This document shows, one piece after another, positions 51,201 through 59,327 of a stretch of DNA of 64,000 nt. The stretch comes from Bacteroidota bacterium (GTDB lineage: Bacteria; Bacteroidota; Bacteroidia; UBA8524): the NCBI GenBank assembly GCA_008933805.1, contig WBUH01000001.1:372001-436000 (forward strand), in the 5' to 3' direction. The translations under genes and the position numbers were made by a program. Position 1 is the stretch's first letter. Every line of letters begins with the position of its first letter. Below the pieces are notes generated by a model that ran no database searches, was not told the DNA's origin, and saw only the letters and a list, made by a program, of their open reading frames with translations.

Positions 51201-51502
51201 GTTTGCACAAAATGCGGGTACGATGTGCCTTCGGGCAGGGCGTAGCTTCTGTAATACTCAAGGTTACAATCGCCCAGCGAAATCAAAAAACCTTCAGAGG
51301 TTACCCCCGTACCTTTTGAAATATGTATCCTGTTTTGCGCCTTTTGCATGGTAACTGCCAAACCGCAAACAATGCCCGTGCCTATCAGGTAGGTGCGTGT
51401 AATGCGGGTTTGCTCGTCCAAGTACGCCCGTACCGAGTTTAGTTGGTCGGCGGTAAGTACTTGGTTATTCTCAAAAACCGGGTATTTATTTATTGTGGCC
51501 AT
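48269..51502 (-). CDS. Large eCIS-associated protein of unknown role (tail fibre or baseplate accessory candidate)
   Basis: The 1077-residue protein starts with a motif seen in phage tail and eCIS proteins: FENNQVLTADQLNSVRAYLD, then TYLIGTGIVCGLAV and HISKGTGVTSEGFLI. A long alpha-helical middle region (about 150-800) is rich in charged residues. The end is beta-rich, with a PEGA-like final domain (YTMKLAAGTRTIEVSVAG). It occupies the position between the second large baseplate protein and the tape measure, where Afp13-type fibres occur in other systems. No receptor-binding motif is evident, so fibre or baseplate accessory are both open. Confidence 0.7.
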   Translation of the reverse strand: MATINKYPVFENNQVLTADQLNSVRAYLDEQTRITRTYLIGTGIVCGLAVTMQKAQNRIHISKGTGVTSEGFLISLGDCNLEYYRSYALPEGTSYPHFVQTGNQIYPMLELLTSAYSSEPNVSPLSLLTDAHWQNYVVVLYLEEYDKDLKSCLGKSCDEIGIERIFTVRKLLISKTHLTEINNTVNPNLALNKQEPIFLKQFDLERLPMLRAMLNAQKAGNAGEVIWEYLSVSMMMIKGIMEACYNAYDAFHLLLQKSIPNNPITDYDLANWESKYQELIDKYLLGKFGVQYFYDFLLDLTLAYNEFCCAASHLNNQCIPNEKSFPMHLMLGEISCPLSPLRQHFVSAPIINEQKEQNEKVSTLYKRIIAMLYSFDADLDSLTKEKEILITPSKEKSTRLGLRAIPVYYNLKNATPYGFSLADVWDEELCLPCRKLPVHVTSYHTQEHITEQDYPKSPHETPLYYNINDYPFLRIEGHIGQHESDARSMLGKIARMFNLDFKTITLFVGEGGDVKKIRCVFSDLETDYAIWRNKMRFVLTNLIKGIKTLENISGIGNAMKKESDYFDKLKKEEELKKETANPQASEAANEGYYYKAGFETKVETEAKPSSSSKWADYAKRAVEFKVEKGDKQPTSDEEEISKRISTIRECIKSLIAAMPGDLEQFDFERWCDAYRCALNKWVDLMKQLADKINDENSNDSTKNAYRAIVVGMHFADEFLNFMLIYPYLTIATINDTMERRLEALRKEFNLSLVLKQNPGLEHTAGVYRGQTFVLVAFAEPEKEGNYRKDFKGKEFKEDVVKGEKTDWQGIIKGEPDPIILQVIEAYTQLQDKGYYEEFATDNAGLVFADLTGTVCHCDPCKDIDVDNYNVTPIAFPVTRIIIEKDNEFPELRIQLLNNVYNPDEYEPFSSQGEFGGVSFEEEEYLPEDDKYSKILVYKPNAEKIKEAKRLVLIDTLNYAFINKNTGETVSESTITIFIGVEEKKEIKYGAVRGTIDIISNGIPRLPSPTELTFRVDGVIAPIDGINTQLYRQFYTMKLAAGTRTIEVSVAGMGSQSKTLEISSDEGVIAEANFVFGK

Positions 51503-51525
51503 AACGCATTTTTTCTTTTATGGGT

Positions 51526-54500
51526 TTACATGGTACCAAGCATGGTATTGTTTAGCACTATTGCGCCCTTAAAGGTGTCTGATCCGCTTTCGTCGCAGCT
51601 GTGTAGGCGGCCTTCGGGGTAAATGGTGCGTAGCTTTTCTATTATTTCAATAAGGTGGGTTAATGCAGTTTTTAGTTTGTTTTTCAATGCGGCATCGTTG
51701 GGGTTGCCGCTATGGCGCAGGGTGTTTAGGGCTATCAGCCATTCTTTGTAGCGTAGTTCGTATTCTGCCATTTGCTCGGGGTTTATCCAGCAAATGTTCA
51801 TGGCCAAGTGGGCAGGAGCCTCAATACGCATGGTTTTTTCCATAAAACCGCGCAGGTAAATATTTCTGAAACGTTGAGGCCAGTAGGGCATGACCACACT
51901 CATTACAAAGCTGTAGGTATCGGCTATTTTGCATTCCTCACAATCGGCATCGGTGTTTATACCCATCAGGGTATCATCAAACGCATCGGGTGGTGTTTTT
52001 TGGGTAGAGTAACGCGGGCGAAGCAAAACGTGTTCGGTTAGGTGCATTCCTTCGCGTTCCAGCAAAATGTCTTGTAAGGTTTTCACGCAGTCTTCCACAG
52101 CGGCAATGTCTCGTCCGCCACGTATGGTAAGCACTTTACCGCTTACTTTTTTAATATCAAAAACTAGATTGTATAGGATTGTGCCGCTTGCATTTGCTGA
52201 AATTTTTTCAGCAACTTTAATTTCGGTATTTCCTCCGCTGTGCTTTATGCCTGTGATGGTATAGGTGGTTTCTGCACCGCCGTTTTGGTTTTTAAATACA
52301 ATAGAGGTGTTGTTGTATATGTTTTGTGTGAGGTTCTGTCCGGTTACTATCAGGCAGTTGCCTGTTTTGGTTAATGCGGCTGTATAGCTTTGCTCAAACG
52401 TAACAACCCCCAACGGCGAGGTAGCGCTAAGGGTTTTATTAATGGTGATTTCTATAAAAGGCCCTTTTGATTTTGCGTTGGTTACTTTGTGTGTGCCGTT
52501 ATTGGCTGCCGAAGCTGCAATGGTAACGCTTGCTTGGGGATAGTTTTCAATGGCTGCGGCTAACGGAGCGTTAAAATCTTTGGCGTAGCTCTTTCCTATG
52601 GCGCCGTTGTGGTCGTTTAGGATAAAGTAATAGTTGCTGCTATACGGCGGAGCATCGGGAGTGAAACCGTAGTTATCTTCATCCGATGCGAACCGGAGCA
52701 ATTGCCAAAGTTTGTTTATCTTATTGTCTTCACCTTTTTGAAGTACAGTAGCCTGTGAATCTCCTTTAAGGGCTTCGCCGTGCAACTCGCCTGTCATTAG
52801 CAGGTTGGCGTTGGTAAAGGCAAACGGCTTTTTATATAATTTGTAACTGATAATGTATTGCGGAGGGTCGGTCACCATATCCGCACTCACGGTTGAAGTA
52901 ATGTAAGCATTGATAGCAGGGGTAAGATTTTTGCGGTTAGCCCCCGGTTGGTGTAAAAACTCGTTGGTGCACAATAAAATGGCGTCGGCAATATCAGCCT
53001 CGGCCAAAGCAGTTGTATTATAATCTTTATAGCTGATAGCCAGCGGTTGCGTTTTTTCTAAATCTGCATACAGGGTGTAAATAAACTTACTTGCTTGTTT
53101 ACTAATGCTGTAGTTGTTTCTAAAAATACCTGCGGCTACAACGCTTTCCAAGTTCTCAAGCAAGGCATCTGTATTGGCAAATGCACTTATGTTTTTAAGA
53201 GGAATATCAGTAGCGGTCTTACGTACGGTGTAGTTTAAACCGGCAATCTTAAATACATCGGGAGTAAAGAAGAGTGTATTGGGATGCCGAGCGTTAATGC
53301 CGGATAGCAACGAGGTGCGTTTTTCGTACCCGCTCACGTTTTGCTGGTTCCAAATCACAGCGTCGTGTGCATTGAAGGCTTTGCCTCTATTGGCACTTAT
53401 CTCGGGGTATAAGTTTAAAAACTCCAACTTGTCCTTTATCAGTTCCATGCCTGCTTTTGGGCCATCTATGCTATATGCAAGCAGGGCATAGTCGGTAAAT
53501 TGCTCACAAAAGCGAGCCAGCAAGTGGTCTAAGAATTTGTTTTTACGTTTCTCAAACTCGGCGGGAGTTTCCGCAGCATTTTGCAAACTTTCCTCAATGG
53601 TGGTTGGGTCGGCAATCAGATGCCCGTCGTTTGGGTGCGACGTTAGCGGGTGGGCTGTAAAGTAGGTTTTGTTAAATATGAGATTACCGTCCGTATCTGT
53701 TCCCTTATTCATTGAGAACAGCTCTTTTACGCCCGTTAATTGGTTCAGGTAACCTTCAAGCAATTGGTCAAAAAACAATAAAAAGCCTTTCAGCTGGTTT
53801 GCTTGTGCTTCCCGCTTTTTCAATGCTTCGGGGTCTGTCGGTGGGAATTTCAAGCCCGCCGTATTTACTCCGTAGGTAAGCGGTAAATCTTCGGCTACTG
53901 CGGTATAATCATCCGTTTCGCGCCACTTGCCTTTGGGAACGGGCATATCCAGCACTGGGTTGGGGTGTATGCGTGTGCGGTCGGTGGATTTCAATTCATC
54001 CAATACCGCAAACATTTCGTCTTCGTCATACCCAAACGGCAGAGTATCTTTATAAAAGGTAAGTTTTGATAACTCTTCTGATAATCTGGGGACGTATAAT
54101 TGGTTGTAAGCCAGTTCTAAGCACCAACGTACTGATTTTTCGGTAACACTGCCATCGGCATTGTCTTGCGGTTTGTTGGCTATTTGCAGGTTGCGCACTG
54201 CAATCACCGGACGTTTTCCGTCCACCTTCACATCCATTATAATGCGTATAATGTCTGATGCGTGGATGCACTTTGCCCGCTCAGTGGCACTTAATTCTTC
54301 AGGGTCTATAAAACCGTGTTCAAGGGCAGGGCCGTCAAAAATCTCGTCGCTGTTATACCCCTTTGCCTGCATTTCTTCCAGACTGTAGAAATACACTTGC
54401 GGCGAAAGGAACTGAGCCACATCGTGGTATATGGCGGCGGCAACTTCGGTAGGGTTGGCGGTAGCGGTTATTTCAATATCCCCACACAATAGTATTTCTT

Positions 54501-55506
54501 CTATCCTAAGGGCATTTTCGCTGTAAAAATCTTCGCACAGGTTGCGGTGCGCTTGTAATTTGCGCTGTGCAGCGGCCAGTATGCGGCGGATAACGTTTAT
54601 TTTCTTTTTGTAGGTTTCCACCAAAGCAGTACTGCCTTTAAAAATAAAGTCGTCAATGGCTTTGGCTATCTTCTCTAAACCTAGAATAGGGTCGGTTCCG
54701 CCCGAAGTAAGTTTGGTGCCTTCTAATTTTAAACCTCCGGCTTCCCAAGTCAGTTTAACTTCATAACCTGAGGGTACTTCTTCTTCGTAAGAACTGAACG
54801 ACTCAATATGTTGTTTGATGGATGCGTTTTGGGCAAAATTCACCTGCTTGTTATCCCAACGTGGGAAACCAATAACCATGTGAAACTGCACGCCTTCCAT
54901 TTTTGGGTCGTCAGGGTGAGAAACCACAGTATAGGTAGCTTTTAGGGTGTTCTCGTTCAAATCACCGTACACTGCCGATTCATCAAACTCAAACAAAACG
55001 TCGTACAGACCTTTTACAAAAAACGATTCTTGTCCGGCATAGCTTTGCTTGTGTTCAAGTATGTGTTTCAGCTGGTTCACATAAATCAACACCTCAGCGT
55101 CGCTTGCCACTTCCAGCCAAGCGTTTTTAATGCCCAGTAGTTCGGTAGTACCGTCAACAGTTTCTTCAATTACCACATCCATCAGCAATTTGCGATAGTC
55201 GTTGATGGTTAAAGGGGCGTTGTGAAGTATTTGGCGGGCGGTATAAAAATTCTGGTAATCGCTAACCGGGGCAGAAGGGCCTGCTGCAAGCAGGTCTTTA
55301 ATATCAAAAGTGAGACGGTAGCCCAAATCGGTAATGGCATAGCACAAGGCTTCCAACAGGGTAATCCCCGGGTCGTGCAAGTTGTGGTCGGTCCATATAA
55401 CCCCGCTAAGCTCGGTGATACGTTCCAACCCCTTCTCACGCAGTGTATCAAACTGCATGCTTTCCAACTCGTAAGGTGCTTTTGATATAGTTACCGGTTC
55501 AGTCAT
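51526..55506 (-). CDS. Large baseplate protein (Afp12-like)
   Basis: This 1326-residue protein carries, near its N-terminus, WTDHNLHDPGITLLEALCYA and ITDLGYRLTFDIKDLL, a baseplate motif shared with J-like wedge proteins. It also has ARQILHNAPLTINDYRKLLM. Late in the protein LREREGMHLTEHVLLRPR-like sequence (VEDCVKTLQDILLEREGMHL then TEHVLLRPRYS) is typical of large eCIS baseplate proteins. The C-terminus has a CDESGSD segment. It is likely the second baseplate wedge component, next to Afp11-like protein, with which it is separated by 13 bases. Confidence 0.82.
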   Translation of the reverse strand: MTEPVTISKAPYELESMQFDTLREKGLERITELSGVIWTDHNLHDPGITLLEALCYAITDLGYRLTFDIKDLLAAGPSAPVSDYQNFYTARQILHNAPLTINDYRKLLMDVVIEETVDGTTELLGIKNAWLEVASDAEVLIYVNQLKHILEHKQSYAGQESFFVKGLYDVLFEFDESAVYGDLNENTLKATYTVVSHPDDPKMEGVQFHMVIGFPRWDNKQVNFAQNASIKQHIESFSSYEEEVPSGYEVKLTWEAGGLKLEGTKLTSGGTDPILGLEKIAKAIDDFIFKGSTALVETYKKKINVIRRILAAAQRKLQAHRNLCEDFYSENALRIEEILLCGDIEITATANPTEVAAAIYHDVAQFLSPQVYFYSLEEMQAKGYNSDEIFDGPALEHGFIDPEELSATERAKCIHASDIIRIIMDVKVDGKRPVIAVRNLQIANKPQDNADGSVTEKSVRWCLELAYNQLYVPRLSEELSKLTFYKDTLPFGYDEDEMFAVLDELKSTDRTRIHPNPVLDMPVPKGKWRETDDYTAVAEDLPLTYGVNTAGLKFPPTDPEALKKREAQANQLKGFLLFFDQLLEGYLNQLTGVKELFSMNKGTDTDGNLIFNKTYFTAHPLTSHPNDGHLIADPTTIEESLQNAAETPAEFEKRKNKFLDHLLARFCEQFTDYALLAYSIDGPKAGMELIKDKLEFLNLYPEISANRGKAFNAHDAVIWNQQNVSGYEKRTSLLSGINARHPNTLFFTPDVFKIAGLNYTVRKTATDIPLKNISAFANTDALLENLESVVAAGIFRNNYSISKQASKFIYTLYADLEKTQPLAISYKDYNTTALAEADIADAILLCTNEFLHQPGANRKNLTPAINAYITSTVSADMVTDPPQYIISYKLYKKPFAFTNANLLMTGELHGEALKGDSQATVLQKGEDNKINKLWQLLRFASDEDNYGFTPDAPPYSSNYYFILNDHNGAIGKSYAKDFNAPLAAAIENYPQASVTIAASAANNGTHKVTNAKSKGPFIEITINKTLSATSPLGVVTFEQSYTAALTKTGNCLIVTGQNLTQNIYNNTSIVFKNQNGGAETTYTITGIKHSGGNTEIKVAEKISANASGTILYNLVFDIKKVSGKVLTIRGGRDIAAVEDCVKTLQDILLEREGMHLTEHVLLRPRYSTQKTPPDAFDDTLMGINTDADCEECKIADTYSFVMSVVMPYWPQRFRNIYLRGFMEKTMRIEAPAHLAMNICWINPEQMAEYELRYKEWLIALNTLRHSGNPNDAALKNKLKTALTHLIEIIEKLRTIYPEGRLHSCDESGSDTFKGAIVLNNTMLGTM

Positions 55507-55519
55507 TTACTACAATCGT

Positions 55520-58500
55520 TTATTTGTTACATCCGCACTCCTCTAATTCGTTAAACACGGGCGAGTACACCAGGTTACTGCCGCAGTTGCTGCAAAAACA
55601 ACCGCTGCCCTCCAGCGGGGTTAATGTGTGCGTGGCGTATGAGGTAAACACCGAAGCTGCTGTAGTTGCCTCTGCTGTATCGGTATCTGCATTAGCGTTT
55701 ACATTCAGCCAAGCGGGGGCGTGTATGTGCATTTCTACACACTGCACAAAATCTACATACTCCAACTGCTCAATGTGATAAATAAGGTTGCTTTTGTGTA
55801 TGGTGGTGCCAAACAGCAACTCAGCATCGCTGTTATACGCCCAAGGGGCTAAAAACTCAGTGATTTTTTCGTGAAGTTTATCCAAGCATATTCCCACGTC
55901 TTCGCCGTCGTAAAAACGTACTTGCAAACGCACTTCCACCTCTTCGTAAATGGGGTTTTGTACCTCAATTTTTGCATGCGGTGTAGTACAGGTGGCAAGG
56001 TATGCCTTCACATCTTCCAAGGTACTTTTTGATACTTTGGGCTTCAACGGGTCTAAGGCATTTTGGTTATACGTGTCGGGCACCATTACCACTGTTACAT
56101 AACCGGGAGCAAGGGGTTTGTAGCCGTTATCAGCACCGCTGTAATAGGTGTGGTTGATTGCTTTTACGCGGTGTATGCCTGTAAAATTTTGCAGTATCAG
56201 CCGCTCGTAATCCCAAATGGTAATGGCGCGTTTTTTATGGCGTAAGCGTTCGCTTACCCGCACATAAAATGTGCTTCCGCTTTCTTGGGCTGCTCCGCCA
56301 AAAGAGGCATAGGGCTGCGATACTCCTTTTACGGATGAGTTGGGGGTGAACAGTTTGCTGATGGTTTTTGCCGCAAGGGTTTCGCCCGTGGCTTCTAAAC
56401 CGTTGTGGGGGTAAAACTCGGCTTGTATGGCTTGCGGTAGTATTTGAATGATTTTGCATACCGCGTCGGCATTTGCCGCAACAGCTAACCGAACCCATAT
56501 CTTATCGGCGGGCATTAATGTATTGCCGGCATTGGCTGTTGAAGGCAGACTTAGTGTAACAATGCCTGTTTTTAGCAGTCCGTTGGTATTTTCACGTTGT
56601 AATTGGGCATCAGTAAAGTTTACCCATTGGTTATTGCTTAAATAGCTCCATTCAACAACTGCAGTATCGGCCTCAGGGTTAGAGCTGCCTTCGGCTAATT
56701 GAAACAACAAGTTCACACTTTGTGGAGGCACGCAGTTTTCAAAACCCAAATATAGTTCGCCTTTGTTACTGAAGGTGGGCAGCAGCGGTTTTATCTGCAA
56801 GCCGCCCGATGTGGTATTTTGCTGTGCCGAACCAAAAGGCCCGCAATGGAAAAACTTTGAGGTTGGGCTACTCAGTAACTCTATGGTTTCTGTAGCTGTG
56901 TAAGTAAGGTAAAGCTCCTCAAATTCAGGAGTATAAGGATTGTTGGGGACATAGTCTAATTGTTTTGTCTTGTCTGTAGCAGCCAATCCTAAGATGATGC
57001 CTTTTCCATACGAAAGTTGATACTCATCGTGCAAAAAGTCATAGCTGTTTAGTTCAAAAGCTAAATACCCTCTGTTTGAAGTGGTAGCATACCTTTTCCC
57101 TGCATCCGTATCTGGGTCTATTGTACTTGTTGTGAAACCCGAAGCTACCCATGTTTTGGGTGAGGTAGGTACAATGTCTGTAGATTCAAACATTGAAACC
57201 GCAGTTCCGTCGTCCCATTCGTTGCCGCTTAATAGATAGGGTTTTACGTTGTAATCATTGGTTTTGGGTTTTACTGTTGCCGAATGAAAGTTTGCATGAT
57301 AGTCATAAAACTTAACAGCAGGCAGGTTGCGCCATTTAAAAGAGGCTTTTACTTGAGTGATTTTTTTTGAAAAAGCTTCGTTACTGCCTACATAAAACCT
57401 TGAGCCGATGACAGGTCGGGCACCAAAAGGCTGCATCGGCTTGGCGGGGTCTAATACTCCTTGCTCGTTTTGAAGTATCAGGGTTTTAAGCCCTGTTACA
57501 TCAACCTGTATGCTTACATTTTTAATATTAAGTGTTTTTAACTGTTCAAATGCTGCATTCGTAGTCCCTTTTGCAAAGGTTATTTTCAGGCAGGGATATT
57601 TTGCATTAAACCCTTCGCCGTGTGTTTTGGAGTTGTAATCAATAATTGCTTTTGCCGCTTTTGAGAAACCGAATTTAATGGTAAACGTAGCCCCGCTAAG
57701 GGTAGCTGATTGTACACCTGCTGCTCCATCGGCTCCTGTGGCCAAGGCAGCGGTGAGGTCTTGCTCTATCCAACCCTTTTCTCCGGTTGCGGTAATGATA
57801 AAATCAGTAATGGCAAGCAACTGTGGTGTTGGGTTAGGGATGTTGGTTTCTAACTCAAACGTAAGGGTCACAATCCGCACTCCTTCGGCCATGCGCAGGG
57901 TAGGGGATTCTATAGCAAACCCAAACGGGGTTTCTTCGCGGCTTTCATCGCCAAAGGGCAGCCATCCGCTTTCTTCTTTCGTTAGTTCTTCACCTTTGCC
58001 GTCGTTACTGTTGGCTATTGCTGAGGCAAACAGTTGGCGGCTGTTTTTAGCATAAATGCTGCAAATGCTGGTGAGCGAGGATTTATTTAAACTATAATCA
58101 TCCGTAAGTGCATACAGTTTTTCAACACCGTTTACTTTTTCACCTGTTTTAAACAAAGTACCTTCTTCAATCTCAAATGCGGCAATGTGTTTTGCCAACT
58201 GACCTATCAGGTACACTTGGTCGGGGATGGCTTCGTTTTCGGCAAAGCCCAATACATCGCGGTAAAAGAACTCAAGGTGTTTAGTGCCAAGCGTATTTAA
58301 ATCGGCTTGCGCAATGGCAAACAATTCTAAGAATGCTGCAAACAGTGCAAAGTGGGGAGCGGTATATCCGGCTTCGTCTAACTGCTGGGTAAAAAACTCT
58401 TTCCAGCCGCCGTTGGGGGTATTTGTATGGTCGTAATAGTTATAATGATTGGCTGTTTCTTTAGTAAACTCCAGCAAGGCGTTAAAATCGCGTTCATCAA

Positions 58501-58594
58501 TCTGCACAAATTTTTCTTTCAGGCCTTCGGGGAGCCTTTTCACCTGGCTGGTGCCTTGGCGTTGTACGCCTGCTGTGAAACAGTTTAACGACAT
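55520..58594 (-). CDS. Baseplate J-like wedge protein (Afp11-like)
   Basis: The 1024-residue protein has an N-terminal wedge region (PHFALFAAFLELFAIAQADL, NTLGTKHLEFFYRDVLGF) and the C-terminal baseplate J pattern (SERLRHKKRAITIWDYERLI, GIHRVKAINHTYY, VEVRLQVRFYDGED, WAYNSDAELLFGTTIHKSNL). It connects the hub to the sheath in the contractile baseplate. Unusual is the last 30 residues: five cysteines in a CFCSNC ... CGC arrangement that could bind zinc. It lies between the gp25-like and Afp12-like genes with short gaps. Confidence 0.87.
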   Translation of the reverse strand: MSLNCFTAGVQRQGTSQVKRLPEGLKEKFVQIDERDFNALLEFTKETANHYNYYDHTNTPNGGWKEFFTQQLDEAGYTAPHFALFAAFLELFAIAQADLNTLGTKHLEFFYRDVLGFAENEAIPDQVYLIGQLAKHIAAFEIEEGTLFKTGEKVNGVEKLYALTDDYSLNKSSLTSICSIYAKNSRQLFASAIANSNDGKGEELTKEESGWLPFGDESREETPFGFAIESPTLRMAEGVRIVTLTFELETNIPNPTPQLLAITDFIITATGEKGWIEQDLTAALATGADGAAGVQSATLSGATFTIKFGFSKAAKAIIDYNSKTHGEGFNAKYPCLKITFAKGTTNAAFEQLKTLNIKNVSIQVDVTGLKTLILQNEQGVLDPAKPMQPFGARPVIGSRFYVGSNEAFSKKITQVKASFKWRNLPAVKFYDYHANFHSATVKPKTNDYNVKPYLLSGNEWDDGTAVSMFESTDIVPTSPKTWVASGFTTSTIDPDTDAGKRYATTSNRGYLAFELNSYDFLHDEYQLSYGKGIILGLAATDKTKQLDYVPNNPYTPEFEELYLTYTATETIELLSSPTSKFFHCGPFGSAQQNTTSGGLQIKPLLPTFSNKGELYLGFENCVPPQSVNLLFQLAEGSSNPEADTAVVEWSYLSNNQWVNFTDAQLQRENTNGLLKTGIVTLSLPSTANAGNTLMPADKIWVRLAVAANADAVCKIIQILPQAIQAEFYPHNGLEATGETLAAKTISKLFTPNSSVKGVSQPYASFGGAAQESGSTFYVRVSERLRHKKRAITIWDYERLILQNFTGIHRVKAINHTYYSGADNGYKPLAPGYVTVVMVPDTYNQNALDPLKPKVSKSTLEDVKAYLATCTTPHAKIEVQNPIYEEVEVRLQVRFYDGEDVGICLDKLHEKITEFLAPWAYNSDAELLFGTTIHKSNLIYHIEQLEYVDFVQCVEMHIHAPAWLNVNANADTDTAEATTAASVFTSYATHTLTPLEGSGCFCSNCGSNLVYSPVFNELEECGCNK

Positions 58595-58602
58595 TGTTTA
58601 TA

Positions 58603-59049
58603 CTATATATCGGTAGCTTCTTTTAAATAAAAAGGGTACACCATGTTGTTGCGGGTGTTGGTGCTTATCACCGTGTATTCAACCACTAGCATAATTAAAC
58701 CCTCGGTTTCGGTAACCAAGGTTTTCACATTATCTAGTTTTATGCGGGGTTCAAAGTAGATAATAGCCTTGCGCACACGGTCTTTTAATCGGGTTAGCAA
58801 GCCTATGTCCATGCCTTCAAACATTAAGTCCTGCAAGTCGCCGCCGTATTGGGGTTGCATTACCCGCTCACCCAAGGCAGTTGAAAACAGTATTTCGAGG
58901 CTTTGGTTAATGTCTTCTTCTCCTTGTGCAAGATGTACGCCTGCATTACCGCCTGCGGCATGCTTAAAGAAGGCGGGCGGAAATGTCCATCCTCTGCCTA
59001 AAAATGTATTGATATCTTTTGCTTCGGGTTTCACAGTGTTATCCTCCAA
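58603..59049 (-). CDS. Baseplate protein, gp25/GPW family (Afp9-like)
   Basis: A 148-residue protein of the gp25-like lysozyme-fold baseplate wedge family. The motif EDINQSLEILFSTALGERVM followed by QPQYGGDLQDLMFE is diagnostic, and the C-terminal strand pattern (LIMLVVEYTVISTNTRNNMVYPFYL split) fits. It initiates sheath assembly at the baseplate. The first codons overlap the end of the PAAR gene by 11 bases. Confidence 0.93.
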   Translation of the reverse strand: MEDNTVKPEAKDINTFLGRGWTFPPAFFKHAAGGNAGVHLAQGEEDINQSLEILFSTALGERVMQPQYGGDLQDLMFEGMDIGLLTRLKDRVRKAIIYFEPRIKLDNVKTLVTETEGLIMLVVEYTVISTNTRNNMVYPFYLKEATDI

Positions 59050-59320
59050 TAATTACAGTTGGGCAGCCTACTGCCGACATGGCTCCGCAGGCACAGGTAT
59101 CAGAAGTGCGCAAGGCAGGTTTGCCGCCTATAAGCACAGTGCCTGAGCCGCTTGTAAAAGGGCTTGACGGTACGTGCCCCGATTGGGGCGGTAAGGGGCA
59201 GGTGTGCATATCGCCCAGCACGGCGGCGGGTTTGCCTCCTACCAAAACATTGGCTACACCGGGGCCTACAATGCTGCCCCCGTGTGTACTTGCGTCTCCT
59301 ACTGTTGCTGCTGCTGCCAT
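59039..59320 (-). CDS. PAAR domain spike-tip protein (Afp10-like)
   Basis: The 93-residue protein is a single PAAR-repeat domain: VGDASTHGGSIVGPGVANVL, VGGKPAAVLGDMHTC, GSGTVLIGGKPALRTSDTC and a final CPTVIIGG. The histidine and cysteine residues are placed to hold the zinc ion at the tip. It sharpens the spike trimer. It overlaps gp25 and follows the spike gene by 7 bases, a standard arrangement. Confidence 0.94.
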   Translation of the reverse strand: MAAAATVGDASTHGGSIVGPGVANVLVGGKPAAVLGDMHTCPLPPQSGHVPSSPFTSGSGTVLIGGKPALRTSDTCACGAMSAVGCPTVIIGG

Positions 59321-59327
59321 TGGTTTA

